Below, in pieces: positions 23,715 through 33,902 of a stretch of 64,000 nt of DNA; within the stretch, counting starts at the first letter, position 1; the number at the start of each line of letters is the position of its first letter. The notes under the pieces were generated by a model. It was not told the origin of the DNA, did no database searches, and saw only the letters and a program-made list of their open reading frames with translations. The stretch is from Ursus arctos. Lineage: Eukaryota; Chordata; Mammalia; Carnivora; Ursidae. The stretch is taken from assembly GCF_023065955.2 (NCBI RefSeq), contig NC_079873.1, positions 13,344,566-13,408,565 on the forward strand, given 5' to 3'. The position numbers and the translations under genes are program-made.

Positions 23715-25110
23715 TTTTTTTTCCAGTCCACTTTTTCACTATTTATTTTAAAAATTCTGACGTTACAGATTAAACTGAATTGTATTAACATTCTACTCTT
23801 GTATTCTACTATGGCAAACAAAAAAAAATTCATGAGCAAAAAAACCCCAAAATAAAACAAAACACAGAGAAGCGTATAAAACTAAATATGGAACTGAGCT
23901 CTAACAGCTGAATGGAGAAAGGAATTAAAATAATTTAAAAATCCCACGTTTATGGTAAAGTGTAAAGAAACAAAATTTACAGACTATTTAAAAACTGAAA
24001 TTGCTGACTGTTCAGAAACTACCCAGATGGATCAAGAGGGGTGAACAGCCAAAAAGGCTTCTAGATGAATCTGCATTGTTTTAGCCACTTCCCATGCTAC
24101 CCACCTCTGAGGGGAGACTGGCGCTTAGGTACTGAACCAGGCTAGTGCTGGCAGCAGGCCCAGTGGTGGTAGCTTGCCCGTTGGTAGATCCTTTCACTGG
24201 GCTTGCAATTTTGATCTATACCCAAGACATCTGGTGTATCTTAGTGATTCTGGCACCCTGACACCCCATCCTGCAGCCAACTAAAACGCTTGGAATGGGA
24301 AGTTCGTGAGCCATCTCGGTAGATGCATCCAAACCTGTTCAATAGCCTTTCACCTCTGGCGAGTGGATTCAGTGTCACTGAACCCAGGGTGGCCACGCAT
24401 CAGAGGAAAACGAGACTGTTGCTTTGCCAGCAGGGGCAGCTTGGTCCATGTGGCCGCGGAATGGCACGCTGTCCTTGAATGGTATGGGGCTCTGGAGGGA
24501 GCGCCTCCAGCTCAGGGTCGAGGCACAGGGATGGGCGCATGTGAGCAAAGCTCCCACGATTGCTGCCTGTGTTTTGCCTCTCCTGACCGCCTGCAAGGAT
24601 GACCAGAGAGGTGGATGACCTTCGGGGTTGGGGTGACTCCACCATGACCAGATAGGTCTGTCTGACACGCTCAGTGATGGTTGCCAAATGCCAGCAGTTG
24701 TCACGGCCTGCTCAGTTGAATTGGGAAGCACACTGCCAGCCACTCGGACCTGGGCCCCTGCACTCTCTGTAGAATTTCCTTGATCTCGAAGCTACCTTTC
24801 CCAGTGAGAGAGCCACCCTGAGAGCAGGAACCATCAGGCTCAGGGCGACCAGCGTCTACTGCCAGCTGTGCTGTTGTGCTGATGTCCTCTTCCAGTCTGT
24901 CAAAATCATCATGGCTAAGGACTTACAGGTAGGATTGGCGGGCCCAGCCGAAGTGGTAATTCTCAGCACAATTCCTTTCTCAATGTCGATATGTGCACCA
25001 CTCTCCCCACAAATCTTGATTGAGTCTCCTTGCTTTCTGACGATACTGCCAGCTTCCTTCACGTGTGTGAGGAGCTGGATGGTGAATGTGACCTTTAATT
25101 TGTTTTCAGT
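23715..25110 (-). pseudogene. PCBP2P: Processed pseudogene of PCBP2 (poly(rC)-binding protein 2)
   Basis: Read on the minus strand, this is a degraded, intronless copy of a PCBP mRNA. The KH1 region (about 25090-24890) gives VKEAGSIVRKQGDSIK, where the functional protein has a GxxG loop; a stop follows at 24856. The KH2 end and linker (about 24700-24400) give LVILAGGQERQNTGS and PHTIQGQRAIP. HELPIP near 24300 opens KH3, which runs to a stop at 24081-24083 after VGSMGSG. The SSE(T/V)GGMGS-type terminus and the following 3' UTR-like sequence (24080-23723) fit PCBP2 better than the intronless paralogue PCBP1. AATAAA on the minus strand (23742-23747) and an A-run (23715-23722) mark the mRNA 3' end. 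Several frameshifts and stops exclude function. The 5' end is placed where similarity fades, and I could not find a convincing target-site duplication. The parental protein binds C-rich RNA and regulates mRNA stability and translation. Confidence 0.9.
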
Positions 25111-25359
25111 TCTAGCCTCTTGCTACCTGCAGGGCCCCTGTCACCTTCCTGCCAATCCCTAGTGTTCCTCCCCTGGCCTTCTGCCCTTCCCCTTCCCACC
25201 CACTCCCCTTTTCTCTTTGGGCCTGCATTTTAGGGCTTTCAGCAGTACCAATGACTAAAGAAAAGACTTTACCATTCAAAGTCCAGCTCCCCAGAACTCT
25301 GCTGGACAGGGAGATAGGTGTGATTAAAGGAGACACACCACGCACTGAGCATGAAAGTA

Positions 25360-26165
25360 AAACAATTGATAGATTTGATGACATTTACATGAAGAAATTT
25401 TGTTCAACAAAAGACCGTGTTAAGAAGGAGAAAAAGCAAGCCATAGAGCAAGAGAAGATATTAGCAACTCACTCCTATACCCAACAACGAACTTTCATCC
25501 AGAATAGACTAAAAAACTCCCACAAATTGAGAAAGAAATAGAAACTCAGTAGAGAAAGGAGCAAAAGGCTTGAACATGAGCTGCACAAAAGAGGATATCC
25601 AAATGATCAATAAACATAATAAAATGTGCTCAACCTCATTACTAATCAGAGCAATGCAAATTAAAATCGCCACTATACATCGAATAGATTGGCAAAAATT
25701 AAAACATCTGACTTTACCAAGTATGACCTAGAATGTAGAGTAACCGGAGCTCTCACACACTGTTGGGAGGAGTGTCCATTAGTGTCCTCAATTTGAGAAA
25801 GAGTTTGTCGTTACCTGTTGAAGTTGAAGATAGCTCTACCCTATGTCCCTCCAATACATACTGTATAATTCCATTTATGTAGCTTTCAAAAACAGACAAA
25901 ACAAGCGTATAATTTAGGTATGCATACGTAGGTGGCAAAGCAATAAAACTCTGCAAGGAAGTCGTTCCCGTAAAGTCAGGGAAATGAAGGGAGAAATTTG
26001 TAATGGGCCAGGAGGACACAGGAGTCTAGTGGAGAGGTTGGTAGGGTTCTATTTCTTGACTTGGGTGGTAGTTACAGGAGTGTTTGGTCTATAATAATTC
26101 GTTATGCTACATGTTTGTACTTCTCGTACCTTTCCATTTGTGTGTTGTATTTCATTTTAAGAAAG
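25360..26165 (+). mobile_element. Old LINE-1/HAL1-type fragment (sense)
   Basis: AGGATATCCAAATGATCAAT... CTCAACCTCATTACTAATCA... GCAATGCAAATTAAAATCGC... ATTCCATTTATGTAGCTTTC... AGTTACAGGAGTGTTTGGTC matches the ORF2 3' part and 3' UTR of an old L1. A residual frame (25251-25541) resembles ORF2 (FCSTKDRVKKEKKQAIEQEK). Broken by stops and indels. Confidence 0.8.
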
Positions 26166-26814
26166 TTTAGGAAAAAGTTTTCTCCAAGTATGCTCTGAGA
26201 AACATTGGTTAATGAGGTTTTACTATGTTACTCACAGAAAGGATTCCATGGTCGAATACATTGCAGCCCCGGAATAAATAAGGGTATGTTGTGACATTCC
26301 GAGAGGAATCAAGAGTATGCACTGAGTTGTGTGACCACAGAGCCCTTTTCCTGAGGGACATTTTAAAGGGTATATACTTAAGAAAAGTGGTGGGAAAAAA
26401 CACACAGAAAGTCCCATTTTTACGAGCCTGTTGATCTGGTGCTACCAAGGGCTTCAAGACCTTTATGCAAAGCATAAAACGCAAAGTAGCAAGCAAATTA
26501 AGTTTTAAGTTGTGCTGAACTGGAGGCCCTCACTATTCTTAAAATTTTCATAATTTCAGGTGATTATTCAATTGATCCCAAATAATGAGTAGTGAGGGGC
26601 CAGCCCCCACGCATACCCATACTTTCTGCCATGTTTGTTCCAGTTTTCTTAGTCGTTACATTGATAATTGTTTGTGGATGGATGGAGCAACCCATATTTG
26701 CTTACTTCTTGTTTTATGCTTCTCCCAAGTTATGAGCAAATCATTCTGATGGGATCCCACATCTGCCCTGATGCCAGTGCTGTAACTCTGCTCTCACTGG
26801 GACACTAGGTCAGT
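26166..26814. other. Intergenic stretch, no gene seen
   Basis: No repeat or gene recognised with confidence. Short minus-strand frames at 26209-26496 carry no motif. Confidence 0.55.
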
Positions 26815-27277
26815 TCGCTTTCATTGTATAACCACCCCCAAAAGTGGCTTAAGATGACAACCACAATTCTGTGCTCTGGAAATTTGGGCTAGGGTCAGAT
26901 GGAGTCTTCTGCTGGTCTTAACTGGGTGTCACTCGTGTCCACAAGCCACTGCTGGGCTAGCTAGGACACTGGCCGGCAGTTAGCTAGGATATTGGAAGCA
27001 GCCATTTTAGTTCCAGACATGGATTTCTCTCATCATCTGTCACGTAGCCCTGGATGGGCTTGTTCACATGGCAGCTCTAATAAGAGTCCTAAGAATAGCA
27101 AGAGGGGCGCCTGGGTGGCTCAGTGGCTTAAGTGTTGGACTCTTGATTTCAACTCAGGTCGTGATCTCAGGTCATGATCTCAGGGTCCTGGGATTGAGCC
27201 CTGCATCTGGCTCCCCGCTCAGCCAGGAGTCTGCTTGAGATTCTCCCTCTCCCTCTGCCCCTTACCCCCGTGCACAG

Positions 27278-27318
<41 letters not shown>

Positions 27319-27545
27319 CTCTCTCTCTCTCTCTTTCTCTCTAATAAATAAATAAATCTTTAAAAAACAAAAGCCAGAATAGCAAGAGAGGGCTAGCCCC
27401 AACGTGCAAGTGCTTTTCAGATCTTTGCTTCTATCACATTTGTTATCCTATTGGTCAAATAGATCACATGGCCAAATCTGGAGTCAGTGTAGAAGGAGAC
27501 TACACAAGGGTATGGCTATAGGGAGATTGAACAAATCAGGAGCCA
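26815..27545 (+). repeat. Ancient interspersed repeat, GTGGCTTAAAACAAC family (copy 4), split by a SINE
   Basis: The left part (26815-27104) has AAAAGTGGCTTAAGATGACA and CTTCTGCTGGTCTTAACTGG. The right part (27389-27545) has TCCTATTGGTCAAATAGATC and GGAGCCATTACTGAATCAAT. The Can-SINE at 27105-27375 separates them. Confidence 0.72.
27105..27375 (+). mobile_element. Can-SINE with long (CA)n(CT)n and A-rich tail
   Basis: Starts GGGGCGCCTGGGTGGCTCAG, has the full SINE body, then an expanded CA/CT microsatellite (27283-27341) and an AATAAATAAATAAATCTTTAAA tail. Flanked by the perfect 13-bp duplication AGAATAGCAAGAG at 27092-27104 and 27376-27388. It interrupts an older repeat (26815-27545). Confidence 0.97.
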
Positions 27546-28539
27546 TTACTGAATCAATCTGCCAAAGGTATTTCTGGAGTCATAACCATTCATTATCAAA
27601 ACTATCTCTAAAACTTCTCTGACTTACGGCACCTCTGGTACCAGTCAAATTCATTGCTGAATTGTATTTTTAAAAAAACCTGTTCATCAGTCTTTTCAAG
27701 GAATGATCCAAATACGAAAGGCTGATTAAAATAGAGATCTATTACATTTTCAAAGATATGATGAAATGTAAATAGTTTCCCCTAGGGAAAGTGTGCAAGA
27801 TGATTATTCAAGGAGAAATTTAATTATAACCTTAAAAAAACCCAGGAATTCTAGCAGATATGGATTATCATTAGATTGCATTTGTTACAGAAATACAAAA
27901 ACTATGACCTTTCCTTCAATTCCATTTGTTTTTATTTAACAAAATCTGTTTCTTGGTTTTTCTCAACATGACTCTGTCATGTTTACAATTTAACTGTTGC
28001 AGACTTCGAATTATTATCTAAGACTGGACATATTAACTCTGTCTGTTGGAAGAGCAAAAGCCCGTCATGTTGGGTAATAATGACCGTAGGAGGCAGTCAG
28101 GAAAGGCAGACAGTCCCAGGCGTGCTTTCTGTCGTTTTCAGACATTGACAGTCTATGGCTATGGCCATGGTGAGTTGTAAAGGGTCTCACATCTTCAAGT
28201 CCTAACAGTATTTGGGGGCAATTTCTCTCAGCAAATGGCAAGGATCATCAAGTGACTCCAGATGGGAATACCAATCTTGATTCCGTTTGACCACTTAAGG
28301 CCACCATCTTGTGCTGACTTTATACTATCAACACCACAAGAAGGATTTTCACTAAGAATTTTAGGCTTTCAGTTTTGTCACCTGTAGTTAAGATGTGCTA
28401 CTTTTGCTTTGGATGGCACTGAAGTCTACAGACTATATAGAATTTGATCAAGTCATAGTTTTTTCTAAACTTTTTATTTTTAAGGTGAGATGATGATGCT
28501 GATGCTGATGATAGAGTAGGAGCTCTTGCCAAGTTCTTG
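27546..28539. other. Intergenic stretch, no gene seen
   Basis: AT-rich, mostly unrecognised sequence ending in a GATGATGATGCTGATGCTGATGA run near 28490-28512. Confidence 0.55.
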
Positions 28540-28715
28540 ACAGGAAGCATATCATTTAATCCTTACAGCCACCCTCTTATCTCTCTTTGACACAGGAAAA
28601 AACAGAGGCATCAAGAAATTAACTAACTTGCTCAAGGACCAATGACTTATAAATGATGGCATCAGGATTTGAACCCAGGTCTGATTCTGAAGTTCTGCTC
28701 TTAAGTACTCCGCCA
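28540..28715 (-). mobile_element. MIR SINE fragment
   Basis: ATTTAATCCTTACAGCCACC... AACTTGCTCAAGGACCAATG... AGGATTTGAACCCAGGTCTG is MIR in antisense. Confidence 0.85.
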
Positions 28716-29214
28716 CCCCACCCCCTGCTGGGAACTTGCTGGGTATGTCTGAGCATCGTCATCATCATCTACACTTTTGTTGAGCACTCACCGTAGTGTG
28801 GGCAGAACTGTGCTGGAAGTGTGGCATAAAAATGCCGCTTGCACAATAGAAAGTGGGATAAACAACCTTATAAATAGCTCTCTCTAGTTGGCAGCCTTGG
28901 TGGAGAGGGAAAGCATAAATTAGAAGAACTTTGTCAATGGACAAACCTGCTTTTAGTTAGAAGTTTAACACCCTCCACCTCCCTCAACAGATCTCTGTAA
29001 GAGTTGATAACAAGCAACAAAATGGAACATTTGGAGTCCTAGCACATCTCCACCATAACCACCCCTGAAATTGATTTACTTGATGAAGTCATATGAAGTT
29101 AGGGAGCCCAAGAGAGAGCATCCTTCATATCTCACAGCTATGACTTTCAGATACCAAATCCTTGAGAAATTACCTTTTACATTTCCGTATAGTTTTGCGT
29201 CCGTCTTAGGTCAG

Positions 29215-29460
29215 TTAAAGGCACAGACTCGGGAAACACACTGCTTGGGATCAACCCCAGAGCTGCCATTTTACTAGCTGTGTGACCTTGGACAAGTCAT
29301 TAAACCTTTCTTGGCCTTCATTTCCTCAACTGGAAAAAGGGAATGATGATAGTATTCTTTGCAATTTAATTATTGTGGAGATTAAGATAATATATGTAAA
29401 AACACAGTGTCTGGGACATAGTAAGTGGTATTTAGTTGTTAGTTATTAATATTATTATTC
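29215..29460 (+). mobile_element. MIR SINE
   Basis: TTTTACTAGCTGTGTGACCT, TGGACAAGTCATTAAACCTT, TTTCCTCAACTGG and GTGTCTGGGACATAGTAAGT cover most of the MIR consensus in sense. Confidence 0.88.
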
Positions 29461-29579
29461 TGCCAAACAGCTTAAATCTGGTAGGGGTTTTCAGGTTTTT
29501 TTTTAATTAAGAATTTTTTAGGTAATTAAAAAAATTTTTAATAGAAAAAGCAATTTTTTTCTGATTTAAAAAGTAATGC

Positions 29580-29630
29580 GTGTTCATCTGAAACTAATGA
29601 TGTACTATATGTTGGCTAATTGAAATTAAA
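29580..29630 (+). mobile_element. Micro-insertion of an L1 3' end (about 50 bp)
   Basis: ACTAATGATGTACTATATGT followed by TGGCTAATTGAAATTAAA is the end of the carnivore L1 3' UTR with its A-rich tail. AAAAAGTAATGC occurs on both sides (29568-29579 and 29631-29642), consistent with a target-site duplication. Alternatively it is a small filler insertion, but the tail-plus-duplication layout favours target-primed insertion. Confidence 0.65.
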
Positions 29631-29744
29631 AAAAAGTAATGCACATTCTTTGTGAATGTTTAGAAACTGCAGAGTTATACAAAATTGCTTTTGAACTTTT
29701 AAGTATCCAAATTTTACTGGCCTGAGATAATATATGGAACAATC

Positions 29745-30225
29745 CAGAAGTTAGTGGCTGGAAGCAATGATCATTACTTCATCATTCTGTGGTTGGCAGG
29801 TTGGGTTCAGTGTATCTCTGCAGTCTTCTGGATGGTTGGCTGGGGCTGGGTGCTTGAGCATGACCTTATTCATAGCTGGCAGTTGGCAGAATGTTGACCA
29901 GAACACCTCAGTTTTCCTCCACATGACCTTTCCAGCAGGCTCTTCACTTGCTGGAGAACAGGCTCTTCACCTCTTCACATGGTGGCCTCAGGGTTCCAAG
30001 GGCAGCAACAAGAGGCAAAGCAGCAAAGCCCAAGCATTTTTTGCCCCTCTGCTAGTACCACATCTGCGAATGTCTCATTGGCCAAACCAGTTACATGGCT
30101 AAGCATAGATTTAAGTGGTCAAGAGACAGACTTCACCTTTTGATCTGAGGAGACCCAAAGTCACAATGCAAAAGGGCAGAGATAGAGATAGGAGTAATTT
30201 GTGCTGATTTTTTGCAATTCAGCAC
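29745..30225 (+). repeat. Ancient interspersed repeat, GTGGCTTAAAACAAC family (copy 5)
   Basis: CATCATTCTGTGGTTGGCAG... GTTTTCCTCCACATGACCTT... TCACATGGTGGCCTCAGGGT... GTCTCATTGGCCAAACCAGT... AAAGTCACAATGCAAAAGGG. The 111-codon frame over it (29767-30102) is fortuitous. Confidence 0.75.
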
Positions 30226-30257
30226 AGGTAAATACTGTTAAAAATGATGTATCTATA

Positions 30258-30455
30258 GGGGCGCCTGGGTGGCTTAGTTGGTTGAGCGTCCGACTCTTGA
30301 TTTCGGCTCAGGTCATGATTTCAGAGTTGTGGGACCTAGCTCTGCATGGGCTCCACGCTCAGCGGGGAGTCTGCTCGGGATTCTCTCCCTCTCCCTCAGC
30401 CCCTCCCCCACCCCCAACTCTCTCTCTCAAATAAATAATCTTTTAAAAAATAACA
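30258..30455 (+). mobile_element. Can-SINE
   Basis: Starts GGGGCGCCTGGGTGGCTTAG, with a complete body, a CT-rich stretch and an AAATAAATAATC tail. It runs into a TA/TG-rich microsatellite. I did not find a clean target-site duplication, so the right end is approximate. Confidence 0.93.
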
Positions 30456-31334
30456 TATATAAAAATACATATGTGTGTGTATATGTGTGTATATATGTAT
30501 ACATATACATATATATTTTTTACATGAAAAAACATACACCCAAACAAAAGTGATTGTTTTTTTATTATTTCTAGATATTTTTTTAAGTGATGCTATTAAA
30601 CATGGTATTTTGTACCTTGTGTTTTTTTCCCATTAATTACATCCTGGGGCATTTTAATGTCCTCATTTTAAGATGTGCATAATATTACATTGTATGGATT
30701 TACCATGACAAATTTAAACAAAGTGTCTTGTAGGCCTTATAGGGTGTTTCCAATTTTGCAGTAAACTTCTGAATATGTAGACTTTTATGCATTTTTCTAA
30801 TTAGTTCCTTGGTGTTCATGTTTCAACCCCTGACATATAGCAAGAATACTCTACAGAAAGAGTCTATCCAGAGAGGATATTCAAAATATTCAGCAACAGA
30901 ATGGATACTGACCTCAGCATAGAGCAGAGTCCCCAAGGTAACCCTTTCATTGCTGGATTCAGATGTCCAGGAGACAGGAGAGAGGGCCAGCAGCCGGGGC
31001 AGTGAGTGGTTCTCAAAAGTGGTGGTGGGGGGCTATCTTATTTCCCTGTACAAGGGTACTAAATCTCAGCCATGGAGAAATGTGCGCAATCTGTTTTCCA
31101 TCACCCTCCCCAACCGGAGGTGGTGTCTTTTTTTTTTTTTTTTAATCTTTGCCAATCTGATCCATGGTAACAACAAAAATAATACCATCTTTTATTTTGT
31201 ATTTTTCTAACCATAAGCAAGGGCACTTTTTTATGTTTCATCACTACTGGTTTTGGGTTGTTATTGTTGCTTTTGATGAATTGCCCGTTTATGTCCTCTG
31301 CCCATTTGGGGGGGGGGTGTTATTCTTTTCATTA
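30456..31334. other. Microsatellite and ancient-repeat traces
   Basis: A (TA/TG)n-rich run at 30460-30515 continues from the SINE tail. The part 30550-30840 looks like a very old LINE fragment (CATCCTGGGGCATTTTAATG, GGTGTTTCCAATTTTGCAGT). T-run at 31128-31144 and G-run at 31309-31317. No gene. Confidence 0.55.
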
Positions 31335-31560
31335 AAAAGCTAATATTTATTGATGCCTTACATTGTGTCACTACGCTAAGCCCTTAATAGGCATTACCTA
31401 TTTCAACATTCACTGTGACCTTGTAGAGTTATGATTCCCATTTTAGAAATGTGAAAATAGAGGCAGATTCAGTAATGTGCCCACCAGGATCTTGTACGTA
31501 AGTGCTGGGGCCAACACTCGAATCCAGACAGCAGATCCTGTGACTGACGTTCTTAATCAT
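31335..31560 (-). mobile_element. MIR SINE fragment
   Basis: TAATATTTATTGATGCCTTA... CACTACGCTAAGCCCTTAAT... CCATTTTAGAAATGTGAAAA... CTCGAATCCAGACAGC. Confidence 0.82.
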
Positions 31561-31739
31561 TCTGACCTATTCTCTTGCTACTGCAGTGTTTACTTATAAG
31601 AGCTTTTTACATATGGATATTCATTGTTTTAATACATCTTGTACGTTTTTCCTACTTTGTCCTACTTTTAACTTTCCTTATGGCATTGCTTGCTGTATAG
31701 GAGTTTAAAAATCCTACAGATGCACTTTTCTGTATGAAT

Positions 31740-31990
31740 TTTTTTCAGTTTGAGGTTTAATTGACAAATAAAATTGTCACGTATCTAAAGTGCACACCAT
31801 GATGATTTGATACCCATGTGCATCGTGGAAAAATTCTCATCACCCCACATATTTCCTTTTTTTTTTTTTTTGGTGAGAACACTTAAGTTCTACTTTCAGC
31901 AAATTTTAATTATATAATGCAGTATTATAAACTATAGTCACCATGTTATACGTTAGAGACTTAGAACTTATTTGTCTTAGGACTGATAAT
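31740..31990 (-). mobile_element. Old LINE-1 3'-end fragment (antisense)
   Basis: GAGGTTTAATTGACAAATAA, ATGATGATTTGATACCCATG, TTTGGTGAGAACACTTAAGT and ACTATAGTCACCATGTTATA are diagnostic of L1M 3' ends in antisense. Confidence 0.88.
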
Positions 31991-32479
31991 TTTATACAGT
32001 TTAAAAATATTTGAAATGGTCAAATATCTCAAGCTGTTTTCTTAATGGTTTTGTCTCTAATAGCATTCTCAGATGTTCCCTATCAGAAAGATATAAAAAT
32101 ATTCATCTTTATTTTCTTCTATATAGAACTTCAGAATTGCTGTGTTAACAAAATATACATACTTAGGCCCCAACTCAGACCTATTGAATCAGGATTTCTA
32201 TAGTGAGAACTAAATGTTTATGCTTTTAAAGAGATACACAAACTTACAGTCCAAGAGGACTGGTAAACAGACACATTTAGCTCTTCTTCTCAAAGCACGT
32301 GAAATTGACTTAAGAAATAATAAATTAAGAGTATATCTACAAAATCAATTCCAGATGGGTTAAAAAGTTAGTTATGAAATCCCAAACTTAACTTACAGAA
32401 GAACATGTAGGAGAATATCTGATATCTGTTTTACAGTTTTCTAAAGAAACAGAACCAATAAGAATATATTGTGTGTGCG

Positions 32480-32524
<45 letters not shown>

Positions 32525-33887
32525 AGAGAGAGATTTTAAGGAATTTCCTCATCTGATTGCAGGTGGTAAAAAGTCCTAAATCTGCAGGGCAGGCTGACAG
32601 GGTGGAAATTCCAGCAAGAAGTTGATATCTTGAGTCCGAAGGAAGTTTGGAGGCAGAATTCCTTCCCCTTCTGGGGACCTCAGACTTTTCTCTCAAGGCC
32701 TTCAACTGACTGGGTAAGGCCCACATACACTCTGGATGGTAATCTGCTTTGTCCAAGTCTACTGATGTAAATGCTAATCACAACTATAAAATACCTTCAC
32801 AGCAACATCTAGACTGGCGTTTGGTCAAACAACTGAGCACAATAGCTTAGCCGAGTTGACAGAGAAAATTAACCACTGCAGACAGTAGCTTTATGACCCT
32901 GTGGTAGGAAAGGATTTTTAAACCACACACACAAAGAGAGAAAGAGAGAGAGAAAAAGAGAGAGAGAGAGATTTGGTAAATGGTTTGAACCAGGGGAAAA
33001 TGTTGTGCAGTTCTTGGTCCTCATTTGAGATGCCCCAAATAGACCAGAACCCGTATTAGAGAATATGCTTCAAGGGATCATTGGAACTTGCGTCCTTGCC
33101 AGAGAGCTATTTTCTTACACTTCTGTGATTCCTGATAAACACCAAGAAACACAGTACAAGAACATAAAAGAGACAAGTGTGTTTTAATTTAGGCTCCACA
33201 AACCTAGATATTAGCCATAGTACCACAATATCCCAAGCCAAAATACCAAACAATGATGGATTTATTGTTTCCCTAATTTAAAACAAGCCTGATTTATTTT
33301 TAAAAATGCAACCTCAAAACACAACTCACCAGACGTGATATGGAATGTATTATATGCCTAACCAAAAAAACAAAACGCTACTCGGTACAGTGGATTTGAA
33401 AATTATCTTGCTATTAATAGAACTCCCGGATGGCCGTGATCTGTTGGGTTTGATACATTCAGGTCTTGGCAGCTGCCAGGCACTGAAGACAAGACGTTCC
33501 ATACGTTATTACTTAATAAAGAAACTACGTCATAAAATAGCCCTTTCGTGAATTTTTTAAAAAAAGATTTTGAAGAGCCCAATTTCATCTTTAAGAAGTC
33601 TGTGTTGCTGAGTATGTTTGGCAAAGTAGCAGTGTGATTAACAGAGTCCTCTGGAATTGTGTAAAATCGAGAGCAGCTCGGGTACCCTGTTCCTTCCATG
33701 TCTTCAGCTGGCCGTATACACCCGCAACAAAGATTTGTTGAATCTAAAAGCGTCCCTCCCTTTCCTTTTATATTTTGAGGGTCTGAGCTACTGATTGAAA
33801 TGTTTCTATTGAGGACCTTTACAAACCTATCGTTGGACAGATAACTTTATCAAGAGTTTAAGGTAACACTGATCTATTCTGCTAGGC
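31991..33887. other. Intergenic stretch with GA-rich microsatellites
   Basis: (TA)n(GA)n at 32476-32533 and a second GA-rich run at 32930-32972. Otherwise AT-rich sequence. 32430-32880 (AACAGAACCAATAAGAATAT... GGAATTTCCTCATCTGATTG... CTACTGATGTAAATGCTAAT) resembles a known eutherian repeat that often carries a GA tract. No gene. Confidence 0.55.
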
Positions 33888-33902
33888 TCAAAATACTTTT
33901 TA
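33888..33902. repeat. Target-site duplication, left copy, of the 33.9-37.0 kb L1
   Basis: TCAAAATACTTTTTA, identical to 37042-37056. Its T-rich 3' part fits an L1 endonuclease target. Confidence 0.95.

Noticed and set aside
24306..24743. Frames of 98-122 codons around 24.3-24.7 kb as genes
   Set aside because: They are frames of the degraded PCBP2 retrocopy or their antisense; similarity crosses several frameshifts.
27105..27180. tRNA-like A and B boxes in Can-SINE heads as tRNA genes
   Set aside because: The head is tRNA-derived but embedded in a SINE with body and tail; no intact cloverleaf was seen.
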